This document shows, one piece after another, positions 45,368-55,786 of a stretch of 64,000 nt of DNA (positions are counted from its first letter, which is position 1; the number at the start of each line of letters is the position of its first letter). Under the pieces are notes generated by a model that saw only the letters and a program-made list of their open reading frames with translations, was not told where the DNA came from and did no database searches. The stretch is from Hydractinia echinata. Taxonomy: Eukaryota > Cnidaria > Hydrozoa > Anthoathecata > Hydractiniidae. Both the position numbers and the translations under genes were made by a program. The stretch spans positions 1 through 64,000 of the forward strand of contig JASGCC010000639.1 of NCBI GenBank assembly GCA_030067915.1. Reading direction: 5' to 3'.

Positions 45368-45804
45368 ACTTATCATACATGTCTAGAAATGACGTCGTAC
45401 AAACGTTCTTATTTCCGCTTAACTATTTCGCCGAGAGAAATATGCGAATTTAAAAAATATAATTAACAAGTCTTCCTCGCATTGGCGAAAAGTAGCGCTT
45501 GTTCCACTTGATTTTGCTTCAACTTCTGACTATTTATAGAGACACCGATCTTAAGTGTTTAAGCGTCATCAGATTTCGATTTACAACTTGTTGAGAACGA
45601 TAGTCCGGATGAAAATTCCTTACAGTCATGTTCACCATATTTCTGGATAATTTCATAATTTCTAACATTTTGCCCACAAGCAATAATTTCAGGCGTTTTA
45701 ATATTCAAGGTTCACTTGTCAAAACATTTCCGCTAACGTCAGCATAATCTACTTTTTGGTTTCCCTGTACTTTTTTCGCACGGCATTTTATATGTTAAAA
45801 AGCA

Positions 45805-45886
45805 GGCAGGATGGCAGAGGGGTCTAAGGCGCTGGTTTAAGTCAACAGTCACTTCGGTGGCGCGAGTTCGAATCTCGCTTCTGTCA
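45805..45886 (+). tRNA. tRNA-Leu-AAG: tRNA-Leu (AAG), slot hybrid
   Basis: 82 nt; D-arm GCAGAGGGG, stem loop TTAAGTC then AACAG, acceptor TTCTGTC. Slot A leader, slot B trailer. Confidence 0.6.
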
Positions 45887-46371
45887 TCTTATCTTGCATG
45901 TCTGGAAATATCGTCGGACAGAAGATGTCGTTTACGCTTAAATACTTTGCCGCCAGAGACACGCGAATTTTTCAAAATATAATTAACAAGTCTTCCTCGC
46001 ATTGGGGAAAAGTAGCGTTTGTTCCACTTGATTTTGCTTAAACTCCCGTCTATTTTTAGGGACACTAAGCTGAAGTGTTTAAGCGTTATGAGATTTTGAT
46101 TTACAGCTTGTTGAGAACGATAGTCCAGATGAAACGTCTTTACAGTAATGTTCAACATATTTCTGGATATTTTCATAATTTCTAACATTTTAACCACAAG
46201 CAATAATTTTCGGCGTTTTAATATTCAAAGTCCACTTGTCGGCGGATGGTTTTAGGACTTCGGATCTTAGGATAATTGGTTGGAGCAAAAACAATTCTCC
46301 TAACGTCAGCATTAGCTACTTTTTGGTTTCTCTGTATTTTCTTGGCACGGCATTTTATATCTTATAAAGCA

Positions 46372-46453
46372 GGCAGGATGGCCGAGCGGTCTAAGGCGCT
46401 GGTTTTAGGCACCAGTCACTTCGTTGTCGCGAGTTCGAATCTCGCTCCTGTCA
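46372..46453 (+). tRNA. tRNA-Leu-TAG: tRNA-Leu (UAG), slot A
   Basis: 82 nt; only the variable arm differs (cacttcgttgtcg). Confidence 0.82.
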
Positions 46454-46836
46454 ACTTATCATACATGTCTGGAAATGACGTCGGACAAACGTTTTTATTT
46501 CCCCTTAACTATTTCGCCGAGAAAAATATACGAATTTATATAAAAAGTATTTTACAAGTTTCGCTTGCATGAACGACGGGGGTGCTGAAAATGCTTGACT
46601 GTGCAGTATTCCGCCCACAAACAGGCAAAACCATCTCGATTGCTCAAAAGTCACCCGAAAAATACACTTGCAGTGGAATGTGCAGAGCTGGTTGGGAATC
46701 AACGTATCATTTTGCGTCACTTACTTATTTGAATTTTCCATACATTTCGGTCATTCATGTTTGTCATCTATTGCTTAAATACGCGGAAATACGATATTAT
46801 CTGCACGCCCGTCCACATTATGTATTTGAAAAGGCG

Positions 46837-46866
46837 GGCAAGATGGCCGAGCGGTCTAAGGCGCTG
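46837..46866 (+). pseudogene. tRNA-Leu 5' fragment at an orientation switch
   Basis: Thirty bases from G1 to the first anticodon stem bases, then minus-orientation spacer B sequence (ttctgtccgacg). Confidence 0.75.
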
Positions 46867-46900
46867 TTCTGTCCGACGACATTTCCAGACATGCAAGATA

Positions 46901-46950
46901 AAGTGACTAATGCCTAAAACCAGCGCCTTAGACCGCTCGGCCATCCTGCC
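46901..46950 (-). pseudogene. tRNA-Leu (UAG) fragment lacking the T-arm
   Basis: Acceptor 5' strand, D-arm and UAG anticodon arm are present (G1 at 46950), but T-arm and 3' acceptor are deleted; the flank cuts straight to slot B spacer. Confidence 0.75.
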
Positions 46951-47435
46951 TGCTTTTTAAGATATAAAATGCCATGCCAAGAAAGTAAAACGAATCCAAA
47001 AAGTAGCTTATTCTGACGTTAGCAGAAATGTTTTTGCTCTAACCATTTATCCTAAGATCCGAAGTCCTAAAACAATCCGCTGACAAGTGAACTGTGAATG
47101 TTAAAAGGCCGTAAATTATTGCTTGCGGGTAAAATATTACAAATTATGAAAATATCCAGAAATATGTTGAACATGACTGTAAGGACGTTTCATCCGGACT
47201 ATCATTCTCAACAAGCTGTAAATCGAAATCTCATGACGCTTAAACACTTCAGATTGGTGTCCCTAAAAATAGACGGAAGTTTAAGCAAAAGCAAGTGGAA
47301 CAAGCGCTACTTTTCCCCAAAGCGAGGAAAACTTGTTATATATATTTTGAAAAATTCGCGTGTTTCTGGCGGCAAAGTATTTAAGCGTAAACGAGATCTT
47401 CTGTCCGACGACATTTCCAGACATGCAAGTTAAGA

Positions 47436-47517
47436 TGACAGGAGCGAAATTCGAACTCGCGCCACCGAAGTGACTGGTGCCTTAAACCAGCGTCTTAGAC
47501 CGCTCGGCCATGCTGCC
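47436..47517 (-). tRNA. tRNA-Leu-AAG: tRNA-Leu (AAG), slot B
   Basis: 82 nt; acceptor GGCAGCA, T-loop side AATTTCG, AAGACGC before the anticodon stem. Last tRNA before the PLE. Confidence 0.7.
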
Positions 47518-47690
47518 CGCCTTTTCAAATACATAATGTGGAAGAGCGTGCAGATAATATCGTATTTCCGCGTATTTAAGCACTAGATGACAAACATGAA
47601 TGACCCAAATGTATGAAAAATTCAAATAAGTAAGTGACGCAAAATGATACGTTGATGCCCAACCAGCTCTGCACATTCCACTGCAAGTGT

Positions 47691-48464
47691 AACAAACAGC
47701 CTGCCACCTCTAATAATGACTCTACACCACTCCCACACACTTACAGAAATGCACAATCCCTTTACAATACCTTACACTCAACCATGGACTATCACATTAA
47801 CCAACTTAAAACCCTAACTTTAACCAAACGTATTGACGTAATACCTGAAGGACTCACAGTAAAACTTGCACCGGCATACGAACTTCCTCCAAACCTAATG
47901 ACCACATGGAATGACATATTACATAACGCATCCACGCAACTGAGAGATACTATGCTGGAGTATCACAAAACACAAACCAACAAATTTAGACAGAAAATAG
48001 ACACATTGACAAACAGCCTATCTAGCCCACATATAACTGAAAAACTAAAAGAAAATTATGTAACTATAAATTCCTCACAACAACTTAAACGACCACCATC
48101 CTCTCCAAGACCGAAACCATACGTAACAAAAAACACAGGACAACAAACTCCAAAACGACCAGCTACCACAACAAGACCTCGACCTGACATGACAAAAAAG
48201 ATTAAACTAACTGAGCAACAAAATACTAACAACTATCCACATACTACACATCATAGCCAAGAAAGATTCCATATGCCACACCACAGACCTCTCATAAGCA
48301 CCAGACAACAACAGAGCCATTTCAACAATAGACGTAATTCCACTCCTACCCGTCCACCAACACATAACAATATACAAAACAGAACTACAAACAGACAAAA
48401 ACCACAACCACTGCTTGACATCCACTTTGACCATAAGGAACGCAAGAAATACTCGGCCATGTGA
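47691..48464 (+). CDS. PLE N-terminal region (pre-RT), 5' end missing
   Basis: Open frame of about 257 codons from the insertion point to a TGA. The frame runs on upstream into array sequence by chance, giving an apparent start at 47634 that is not a real PLE start. The first ~120 residues look helical (for example WNDILHNASTQLRDTMLEY). The remainder is rich in Pro, Thr, Asn, Gln and basic residues and probably disordered or nucleic-acid binding. No zinc finger or GIY-YIG motif is visible. It lies in the same frame as the RT region, so it is probably the amino half of one polyprotein separated only by the stop at 48462-48464. Confidence 0.7.
   Translation, partial: NKQPATSNNDSTPLPHTYRNAQSLYNTLHSTMDYHINQLKTLTLTKRIDVIPEGLTVKLAPAYELPPNLMTTWNDILHNASTQLRDTMLEYHKTQTNKFRQKIDTLTNSLSSPHITEKLKENYVTINSSQQLKRPPSSPRPKPYVTKNTGQQTPKRPATTTRPRPDMTKKIKLTEQQNTNNYPHTTHHSQERFHMPHHRPLISTRQQQSHFNNRRNSTPTRPPTHNNIQNRTTNRQKPQPLLDIHFDHKERKKYSAM
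48462..48464 (+). other. Single in-frame TGA between PLE N-terminal and RT regions
   Basis: Reading frame 0 is open from the insertion point to 48461 and again from 48465 to beyond 49516; this TGA is the only stop between them. It may be a nonsense mutation or, less likely, a natural break between two products. Confidence 0.85.
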
Positions 48465-49519
48465 CTAAGCACAAATAGAAATAGTAAGAAAAAAACAAAA
48501 AATAAAATTAATCAAAATAATTTCCTAAAACGACTAACTACAAATTTATCCTCTTACAAATTATCACATTTGGAGGAGAATATCCTTATCAAAGGATTAA
48601 AATTTATACCCACCACATCCACTTTTTTAATTGATCATTCACAACCCCTAAATAAATTTATAAGGTCTATGAGCCTAGGATATTACTTTCGCTCATGCAA
48701 CTCAAGCCTAACAAGGCTTAAAAAATCCTCCAACTGGAGTCCGCCTCCTACCCAACATCCTAATCTTCAGGAATATTTCCATAGAATAAAAAGTGAAATT
48801 GAAGATACTTTTAATTATTCCCCCAATCGACAACCATTTATGTCCCACAATTTGTCATATAAAGAGAGTACACTGTTACAAAATTTGAAAAACAACCCTG
48901 ACCTCATATTTAAACCAGCAGACAAAGGTGGCAGTCTTGTTATCATGAATAAAACTGATTATATTTTCAAAGTCAACAGCCAACTTCAGAACACAAAATA
49001 CTACAAAAAGTTACCTTTTGACCCTACTCTTCAGATTGCGAATGATATATCAACATTTATTCGCTTTTTATATTCCAGACATAGAATAACAAGAGAAGTT
49101 GCTAATTTTTTAGAACCAACCACTCCTCCACGCACACCACTTTTTTATGGATTGCCCAAAATACACAAACCTAATGTACTCCTTAGACCCATAGTATCAG
49201 CTAACGACTCTCCAACAGAAAACATATCAGCATTTTTAGATCATATATGCCAACCTGTCATGAAGTCATTACCTTCTTACATAAAAGATACTAAACATTT
49301 TCTCAGAAATATTTTAGAACTTCCTCCCCTTCCTCCAAATGCTATTTTAGTTACTGCTGATGTAGTATCACTCTACACTAACATACCTCATGATGAAGGC
49401 ATCAAAGTTTTACTAGAAACTCTATCAAAAAATAAAGACATCCTTCCCCCAGAAACTCCTCCTTTAAACACTATTAAAATAATGATGGACTTTGTCCTAA
49501 AACAAAACTGTTTTAATTT
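48465..49519 (+). CDS. PLE reverse transcriptase, N-terminal half (frame broken at the end)
   Basis: Continues in the frame of the upstream region directly after the TGA; the next in-frame stop comes only after the shift point. Numbering from the TTG at 48570 gives these PLE landmarks: KPADKGG at ~115-121, YGLPKIHKP at ~193-201, RPIVS at ~206-210, and RT motif A TADVVSLYTNIP at ~262-273 with the catalytic Asp at ~264. These are hallmarks of PLE RTs and separate them from LINE and LTR RTs. After residue ~316 the frame goes wrong: one T appears to be missing in the run at 49517-49519, and the reading then continues out of frame to a stop at 49808. Confidence 0.85.
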
Positions 49520-50119
49520 ATGGATGATTATTACCAACAAATTCATGGCACAGCCATGGGCTCTAAATGTGCACCCCCTTACTCGTGCATTTACATGGGC
49601 CACCATGAAAGTACTAAAATACTTCCCCTTACCACAGCTATTATGCTTTGGAAACGTTTTATCGATGACGTTTTCTTCATATATACTGACACAGAAGAAT
49701 GTCTACGAAAACTTTTTGAAAAAATTAATTCACTTCACCCCCATATCAAATTCACTTTTACCTATTCTAGGGATAAAATTAATTTTTTGGACACCTACAT
49801 ACATGTAGGAAAAGATCGAAAGCTTTATTCTAGTTTATACACCAAACCCACTGATACATTTAGCCTCCTCCACTACAACTCCTTCCATCCAACATTTACG
49901 AAATCCTCCATTATATACTCCCAATCCCTAAGATACAGAATGCTTATTACCAAGGATGATATGCTAAACAAAGCATTAAAAAACTTGGAATGGGTCCTCA
50001 AAAACCGAGGATACCCCCAAAAACTAATACAAGAAAACATGAAAAAAATAAAAGACTTATCACAAAAGGATGTACTCTATCACGATACACCTAAAACAGA
50101 AATACTCAAAGGTATCTAG
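49517..50119 (+). CDS. PLE reverse transcriptase, C-terminal half
   Basis: Second piece of the RT, shifted by one base from the first. Counting from the ATG at 49520: motif B GTAMGSKCAPP at ~10-20, motif C FIDDVF at ~47-52 with the paired catalytic aspartates, INFLDT at ~87-92 and YTKPTDTFSLLHYNSFHP at ~107-124, all typical of PLE RTs. With motif A in the preceding piece all three catalytic Asp residues are present. The piece stops at a TAG at 50117-50119, where a second single-base shift moves the coding frame. Confidence 0.85.
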   Translation, partial: FMDDYYQQIHGTAMGSKCAPPYSCIYMGHHESTKILPLTTAIMLWKRFIDDVFFIYTDTEECLRKLFEKINSLHPHIKFTFTYSRDKINFLDTYIHVGKDRKLYSSLYTKPTDTFSLLHYNSFHPTFTKSSIIYSQSLRYRMLITKDDMLNKALKNLEWVLKNRGYPQKLIQENMKKIKDLSQKDVLYHDTPKTEILKGI

Positions 50120-50121
50120 TT

Positions 50122-50295
50122 TTCCTCACACACTATTCCAAGGACAATACTACAATCAAAAAAATTATTAATAAACATTGGCACCTTATAGAGAATGACC
50201 AAGAGCTCAATAAAATCTGGCCTGACTCTCCCATTATTGCAACTATGCGGCATAAAAATATCAAGGATTTACTTGTCAAGGCAAGGGTTGTATAA
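50122..50295 (+). CDS. PLE RT C-terminal extension (third frame)
   Basis: About 57 codons in a third frame: THYSKDN, KKIINKHWHLIENDQ, then RHKNIKDLLVKARVV and TAA. This matches the layout after the RT thumb in PLEs, usually just before the linker to the endonuclease. The frame change from the previous piece again fits the loss of one T. After the TAA no cysteine cluster and no GIY-YIG motif are seen, so the product would end here. Confidence 0.7.
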   Translation, partial: FLTHYSKDNTTIKKIINKHWHLIENDQELNKIWPDSPIIATMRHKNIKDLLVKARVV

Positions 50296-51985
50296 GCTCC
50301 CGACCGTAAGGTTAACTGGGTCTCACTAGTCCTCACAAAACCAAAATGATTTAAGACTTAATATAAACCTGAAAATTTTCAAGATCATAATTTACTATAA
50401 CAACATTATTATTTCCTATAACACGAACCACCTACTAATCCCTTTGTATTTACAAACTAGTTATCATGCTAGAACAGATGGATTACCATATCTTCTGTAA
50501 GGAACATCCCTCTCTCTCTCTTTTTAGGCCCCCGTCCCAACACGTTGTTTGCCTCGGAGTCGCCGATATGGATCCCTCGACATTGGCACATACATCTTCG
50601 TTACCAATCGAATTAAAAAATGTGATGCAAAAAAGCTACTATCATGTTAGTAAAAATAAACAATGACGTAACAATAACGGTGGAATATTGTAAATCCAAT
50701 CACCTACTGTTCGATAATGACGTTTGTTTTGCTATAACAGTATCAAATAAGTTATTACGACACTAGACAACAATACGATAACCCTATTAGGAAACACGTG
50801 GGAAACAGCAATATTGCGATTTTTATACTAAAACGACATGAGAATGTAACCTAGCTAACCGCCATCACTGTTGATGTTTTACTGAAGTAACCTACTGCGA
50901 TACCGGCTGTATCCTTATGAAATAGAATGTATTACAAACAATTACCACTACCACGTGTTACGGATCATATAAAATGGATATTATTCTATTTGTAACGAAT
51001 TAACATGTTATGCATAATACTTGTATTATATAACACGACTGTCAATATAACTCTTGTTATTTCATCAATTTTTGATATCAAACCCCTTATGTTTTTAGTC
51101 TTATTTTCGATTTTAATTGCTCCTTTGGCTATTTTATTTCAGTTAGCCCGGCCCTTTGTTACGCACTTGGCCCTGAACAGACCCTACTCGCCGCGTAGTT
51201 CACCATTCAAAAAAATTTTTCATCCAGCAAATACAGCCAGCTCTGCGGTGGACCCGCGTTTCGAGAGTCCGTACACGGGAGGAGGGAAGGGTGTATGAGT
51301 ACCTTCACCATTTCCTTTATCCCTTTACAGTGAAGACTAACGCTGTGCACATTTAACGGCTTTTAGAACTGTACATACACGCTAGCTCGGCCGTTAGCCT
51401 AGTTTTCTATTCATCCAGATTACCCCCAGGCGCGCGTGTTCCACGTCTCTAGCACTGCCCCTCTACCTTGTTGCATATTCGCTACTCACAAACTGTACAT
51501 TACGTCACTTACCCGAGGCGCAGTGGTGCTCTCAACCAATTAAAATCTCACCATTACAGGTGCCCTTCACCTACCAATTATATTTACCCATGAAATCACG
51601 TGACTCAGTCTTCTTTAGCAACGAGAAAACACATTTTTCCCTTTCCTTTTTCACCTCGCTAATCATCACACGTGGTTTGTTATCCATTACTTACAAAATC
51701 TGTTAATCATGGCCAACAAACAAATCGAGAAAGAAATATATAGAGGTAACCTTTCCGTTATAAACAGACCCTTCAAAATGACCGACCGCTTACGCCAGGT
51801 CGGGTTGTTTTGATTCTATCACGGATCAATTTCACTACCCGAGCAGAAAGCGGTATAAGAAACAAGGCCTGTGCGTCTGATGAAGCCCTTGTTTCTTAGG
51901 TCATCCCTTTACCCACACAACATCCTTTCTCTACATACGATACTTCGAATCCTCCACTGGAGATTAGGGACACCCAATCAAAAAA
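50296..51985 (+). mobile_element. PLE 3' non-coding tail
   Basis: About 1.69 kb, shared with the inverted copy at 31147-32942. It contains a CT-rich run (about 50507-50522), stretches of AT-rich DNA, a perfect 12-bp inverted repeat near the end, and an A-rich terminus (caaaaaacaaaaa). No protein is supported: the 97-codon frame at 51005-51298 is broken in the other copy. It may be the element's own 3' UTR or a separate sequence carried along. Confidence 0.65.
51856..51898 (+). repeat. 12-bp perfect inverted repeat (stem-loop) in the PLE tail
   Basis: Arms at 51856-51867 and 51887-51898 (taagaaacaagg and its complement) enclose a 19-nt loop containing ctgatga. The same stem is intact at 31241-31283 in the other copy. 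Confidence 0.8.
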
Positions 51986-52194
51986 CAAAAACGGGTGACT
52001 TTTGAGCAATCTAGAGGATTTTGCCTGTTTGTGGGCGGAATATCTGCACAGTCAAGCAGTTTCAGCGCCCCGTCATTCATGCAAGCGAAACCTGTAAAAT
52101 ACTTTTTTAAAAATTCCCGTATTTCTCTCGGCGATATAGTTAAGCGGATATAAGAACGTTTGTCCGACGTCATTTCCAGACATGTATGATAAGT

Positions 52195-52276
52195 TGACAG
52201 GAGCGAGATTCGAACTCGCGCCACCGAAGTGACTGGTGCCTAAAACCAGCGCCTTAGACCACTCGGCCATCCTGCC
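52195..52276 (-). tRNA. tRNA-Leu-TAG: tRNA-Leu (UAG), slot A
   Basis: 82 nt; one D-loop change (GAGTGG). First gene after the PLE; mirror of 30863. Confidence 0.9.
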
Positions 52277-52755
52277 TGCTTTATAAGATATAAAATGCCG
52301 TGCCAAGAAAATACAGAGAAACCAAAAAGTAGCTAATGCTGACGTTAGGAGAAATGTTTTTTCTCTAACAAATTATCCTAAGATCCGAAGTCCTAAAACC
52401 ATCCGCAGACAAGTGAACTTTGAATATTAAAACGCAGTAAATTATTGCTTGCGGGTAAAATGTTGAAATTATTTAAATATCCAGAAATATGTTAAACATT
52501 ACTGCAAAGACGTTTCATCCGGACTATCGTTCTCAACAAGCTGTAAATCGAAATCTCATGACGCTTTAACACTTCAGATCGGTGTCTCAAAATAGACGGA
52601 AGTTTAAGTAAAATCAAGTGGAACAAGCGCTACTTTTCCCCAATGCGAGGAAGACTTGTTAATTATTTTTGAAAAATTGCGCGTTCAGGCGACAAAGTAT
52701 TTAAGCGTAAACGAGATCTTCTGCCCGACGACATTTCCAGACATGCAAGATAAGA

Positions 52756-52836
52756 TGACAGGAGCGAGATTCGAACTCGCGCACCGAAGTGACTGGTGCC
52801 TTAAACCAGCGCCTTAGACCGATCGGCCATCCTGCC
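52756..52836 (-). tRNA. tRNA-Leu-AAG: tRNA-Leu (AAG), slot B, one base short
   Basis: 81 nt; one base lost in the variable arm, GATCGG in the D-loop. Mirror of 30295, which has AAC. Confidence 0.72.
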
Positions 52837-53217
52837 CGCCTTTTCAAATACATAATGTGGACGAGCGTGCAGATAATATCGTATTTCCGCGTATTTAAGC
52901 TAGATGACAAACATGAATGACCGAAATTTATGAAAAATTTAAATAAGTAAGTGACGCAAAATGATACGTTGATGCCCAACCACCTCTGCACATTCCACTG
53001 CAAGTGTATTTTTCGGGTAACTTTTGAGCAATCTAGAGGGTTTTGCCTGTTTGTGGGCGGAATACCTGCACAGTCAAGCAGCTTCAGCGCCCCCCTCATT
53101 CATGCAAGCGAAACTTGTAAAATACTTTTTTTAAAATGCGCATATTACTCTCGGCGAAATACTTAAGCGGAAATAAGAACGTTTGTCCGACGTCATTTCC
53201 AGACATGTATGATAAGT

Positions 53218-53299
53218 TGACAGGAGCGAGATTCGAACTCGCGCCACCGAAGTGACTGGTGCCTAAAACCAGCGCCTTAGACCGCCCGGCCATGCTGCC
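53218..53299 (-). tRNA. tRNA-Leu-TAG: tRNA-Leu (UAG), slot A
   Basis: 82 nt; acceptor GGCAGCA and GCCGGGCGG as in its mirror 29829. Confidence 0.75.
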
Positions 53300-53780
53300 T
53301 GCTTTATAAGATATAAAATGTCGTGCCAAGAAAATACAGGGAAACCAAAAAGTAGCCAATGCTGGCGATAGCAGAAATGTTTTTGCTCTAACCAACTATC
53401 CTAAGTTCCGAAGTCCTAAAACCATCCGCAGACAAGTGAACTTTGAATATTAAAACGCCGTAAATTATTGCTTGTGGGTAAAATGTTAGAAATTATGAAA
53501 TTATCCAGAATATGTTGAACATGACTGTAAAGACGTTTCATCCGGACTATCGTCTCAACAAGCTGTAAATCGAAATCTCATGACGTTTAAACATTTCAGA
53601 TCGGTGTCTCTAAAATAGACGGAAGTTTAAGCAAAATCAAGTGGAACAAGCGCTACTTTTCCCCAATGCGAGGAAGATTTGTTAATTATATTTTGAAAAA
53701 CTCGCGGTTTCTGGCGGCAAAGTATTTAAGCGTAAACGAGATCTTCTGTCCTACGACATTTCCACACACGCAAGATAAGA

Positions 53781-53862
53781 TGACAGGAGCGAGATTCGAA
53801 CTCGCGCCACCGAAGTGACTGGTGCCTTAAAGCAGCGCCTTAGACCGCTCGGCCATCCTGCC
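53781..53862 (-). tRNA. tRNA-Leu-AAG: tRNA-Leu (AAG), slot B
   Basis: 82 nt; anticodon stem CTGCT leaves a C-C mismatch. Its mirror 29262 is a UAG gene. Confidence 0.75.
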
Positions 53863-54243
53863 CGACTTTTCAAATACATAATGTGGACGAGCGTGCAGAT
53901 AATATCGATTTCCGCGTATTTAAGCCCTAGATGACAAACATGAATGACCGAAATTTATCAAAAATTTAAATAAGTAAGTGACGCAAAATGACACGTTGAT
54001 GCCCAACCAGCTCTGCACATTCCACTGCAAGTGTATTTTTTGGGTGACTTTTGAGCAATCTAGAGGATTTTGCCTGTTTGTGGGCGGAATATCTGCACAG
54101 TCAAGCAGTTTCAGCGCCCCGTCATTCATGCAAGCGAAACTTGTAAAATACTTTTTTAAAAATTCCCGTATTTCTCTCGGCGATATAGTTAACCGGAAAT
54201 AAGAACGTTTGTCCGACGTCATTTCCAGACATGTATGATAAGT

Positions 54244-54325
54244 TGACAGGAGCGAGATTCGAACTCGCGCCACCGAAGTGACTGGTGCCTAAAACCAGCG
54301 CCTTAGACCGCCCGGCCATGCTGCC
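54244..54325 (-). tRNA. tRNA-Leu-TAG: tRNA-Leu (UAG), slot A
   Basis: 82 nt; acceptor GGCAGCA and GCCGGGCGG as in 53218 and mirror 28798. Confidence 0.75.
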
Positions 54326-54804
54326 TGCTTTATAAGATATAAAATGTCGTGCCAAGAAAATACAGGAAACCAAAAAGTAGCCAATGCTGACGATAGCAGA
54401 AATGTTTTTGCTCTAACCAACTATCCTAAGATCCGAAGTCCTAAACCATCCGCAGACAAGTGAACTTTGAATATTAAAACGCCGTAAATTATTGCTTGTG
54501 GGTAAAATGTTAGAAATTATAAATATCCAGAAATATGTTGAACATGACTGTAAGGACGTTTCATCCGGACTATCGTTTTCAACAAGCTGTAAATCGAAAT
54601 CTCGTGACGCTTAAACACTTCAGATCGGTGTATCTAAAAATAGACGGAAGTTTAAGCAAAATCAAGTGGAACAAGCGCTACTTTTCCCCAATGCGAGGAA
54701 GACTTGTTAATTATATTTTGAAAAATTCGCGGTTTCTGGCGCAAAGTATTTAAGCGTAAACGAGATCTTCTGTCCGACGACATTTCCAGACATGCAAGAT
54801 AAGA

Positions 54805-54886
54805 TGACAGGAGCGAGATTCGAATTCGCGCCACCGAAGTGGCTGGTGCCTTAAACCAGCGCCTTAGACCGCTCGGCCATCCTGCC
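54805..54886 (-). tRNA. tRNA-Leu-AAG: tRNA-Leu (AAG), slot B
   Basis: 82 nt; GAATTCG in the T-arm and gccac in the variable arm, shared with mirror 28231. Confidence 0.78.
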
Positions 54887-55264
54887 CGCCTTTTCAAATA
54901 CATAATGTGGACGAGCGTGCAGATAATATCGTATTTCCGCGTATTTAAGCCTAGATGACAAACATGAATGACCGAAATTTATGAAAAATTTAAATAAGTA
55001 AGTGACGCAAAATGATACGTTGATGCCCAACCAGCTCTGCACATTCCACTGCAAGTGTATTTTTCGGGTGAGTTTTGAGCAATCTAGAGGATTTTGCCTG
55101 TTTGTGGGCGGAATACCTGCACAGTCAAGCAGTTTAGCGCCCCGTCATTCATGCAAGCGAAACATGTAAAATTTTTTTTTAATATTCGCATATTTCTCCG
55201 GCCAAATAGTTAAGCGGAAATAAGAACGTTTGTCCGACGTCATTTCCAGACATGTATGATAAGT

Positions 55265-55345
55265 TGACAGGAGCGAGATTCGAACTCGCGCCACCGAAGT
55301 GACTGGTGCCTAAACCAGCGCCTTAGACCGCTCGGCCATCCTGCC
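55265..55345 (-). tRNA. tRNA-Leu-TAG: tRNA-Leu (UAG), slot A, six-base loop
   Basis: 81 nt; one T lost in the anticodon loop, otherwise consensus. Mirror 27765 has the full loop. Confidence 0.65.
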
Positions 55346-55786
55346 TGCTTTTTAAGATATAAAATGCCGTGCCAAGAAAGTACAGGGAAACCAAAAAGTA
55401 GCTTATGCTGGCGTTAGCGGAAATGTTTTGACAAGTGAACCTTGAATATTAAAGCGCCTTAATTATTGCTTGTGGTAAAATGTTAGAAATTATGAAATTA
55501 TCCAGAAATATGTTGAACATGACTGTAAGGACTTTTCATCCGGACTATCGTTCTCAACAAGTTGTAAATCGAAATCTGATGACGCTTAAACACTTAAGAT
55601 CGGTATCTCTAAAAATAGACGGAAGTTTAAAATCAAGTGGAACAAGCGCTACTTTTCCCCAATGCGAGGAAGACTTGTTAATTATATTTTGAAAAATTCG
55701 CTGTTTCTGGCGACAAAGTACTTAAGCGTAAACGAGATCTTCTGTCTGACGACATTTCCAGACATGCAAGATAAGATTACAGGAGC

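Larger units (their letters stand above)
44990..46866 (+). repeat. tRNA-Leu array, block 5 (plus orientation)
   Basis: Three full tRNA copies and one 5' fragment. The block starts at a mosaic junction nearly identical to the one at ~26.8 kb and ends in the middle of a tRNA gene at 46866. Confidence 0.9.
46867..47691 (-). repeat. tRNA-Leu array, block 6 (minus orientation)
   Basis: One tRNA fragment, one full AAG copy and spacer A up to the base where the PLE is inserted (the array motif gcaagtgta, then element sequence). Confidence 0.9.
47692..51985 (+). mobile_element. Penelope-like retroelement (PLE), 5'-truncated
   Basis: About 4.3 kb inserted in spacer A of a minus-orientation unit. The left join is array gcaagtgta then acaaacag; the right join is caaaaa then array cgggtgac. 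Against an uninterrupted spacer, only a run of about five T is missing and no target duplication is seen. Order: N-terminal coding region, RT core, RT C-terminal piece, ~1.7 kb non-coding tail. PLEs are retroelements with a telomerase-related RT, usually with a GIY-YIG endonuclease. I see no such endonuclease, LTR-like repeat or full 5' end here. Codon use is AT-rich like the surroundings. Confidence 0.88.

Noticed and set aside
47634..47690. Apparent ATG start of the PLE N-terminal frame at 47634
   Set aside because: These codons lie in array spacer sequence also found at many PLE-free sites, so the frame is open across the junction by chance.
51005..51298. 97-codon frame with a hydrophobic start in the PLE tail
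   Set aside because: The matching region of the inverted copy (about 31840-32130) has indels that break it, and no family is recognisable.
51868..51886. Hammerhead ribozyme at the ctgatga motif
   Set aside because: No GAAA follows a pairing stem II in the required order on either strand; only one conserved heptamer is present.
50296..51985. GIY-YIG endonuclease in the PLE tail
   Set aside because: No GIY...YIG pair or CxxC clusters in any frame of the tail; frames are short and unlike the endonuclease.
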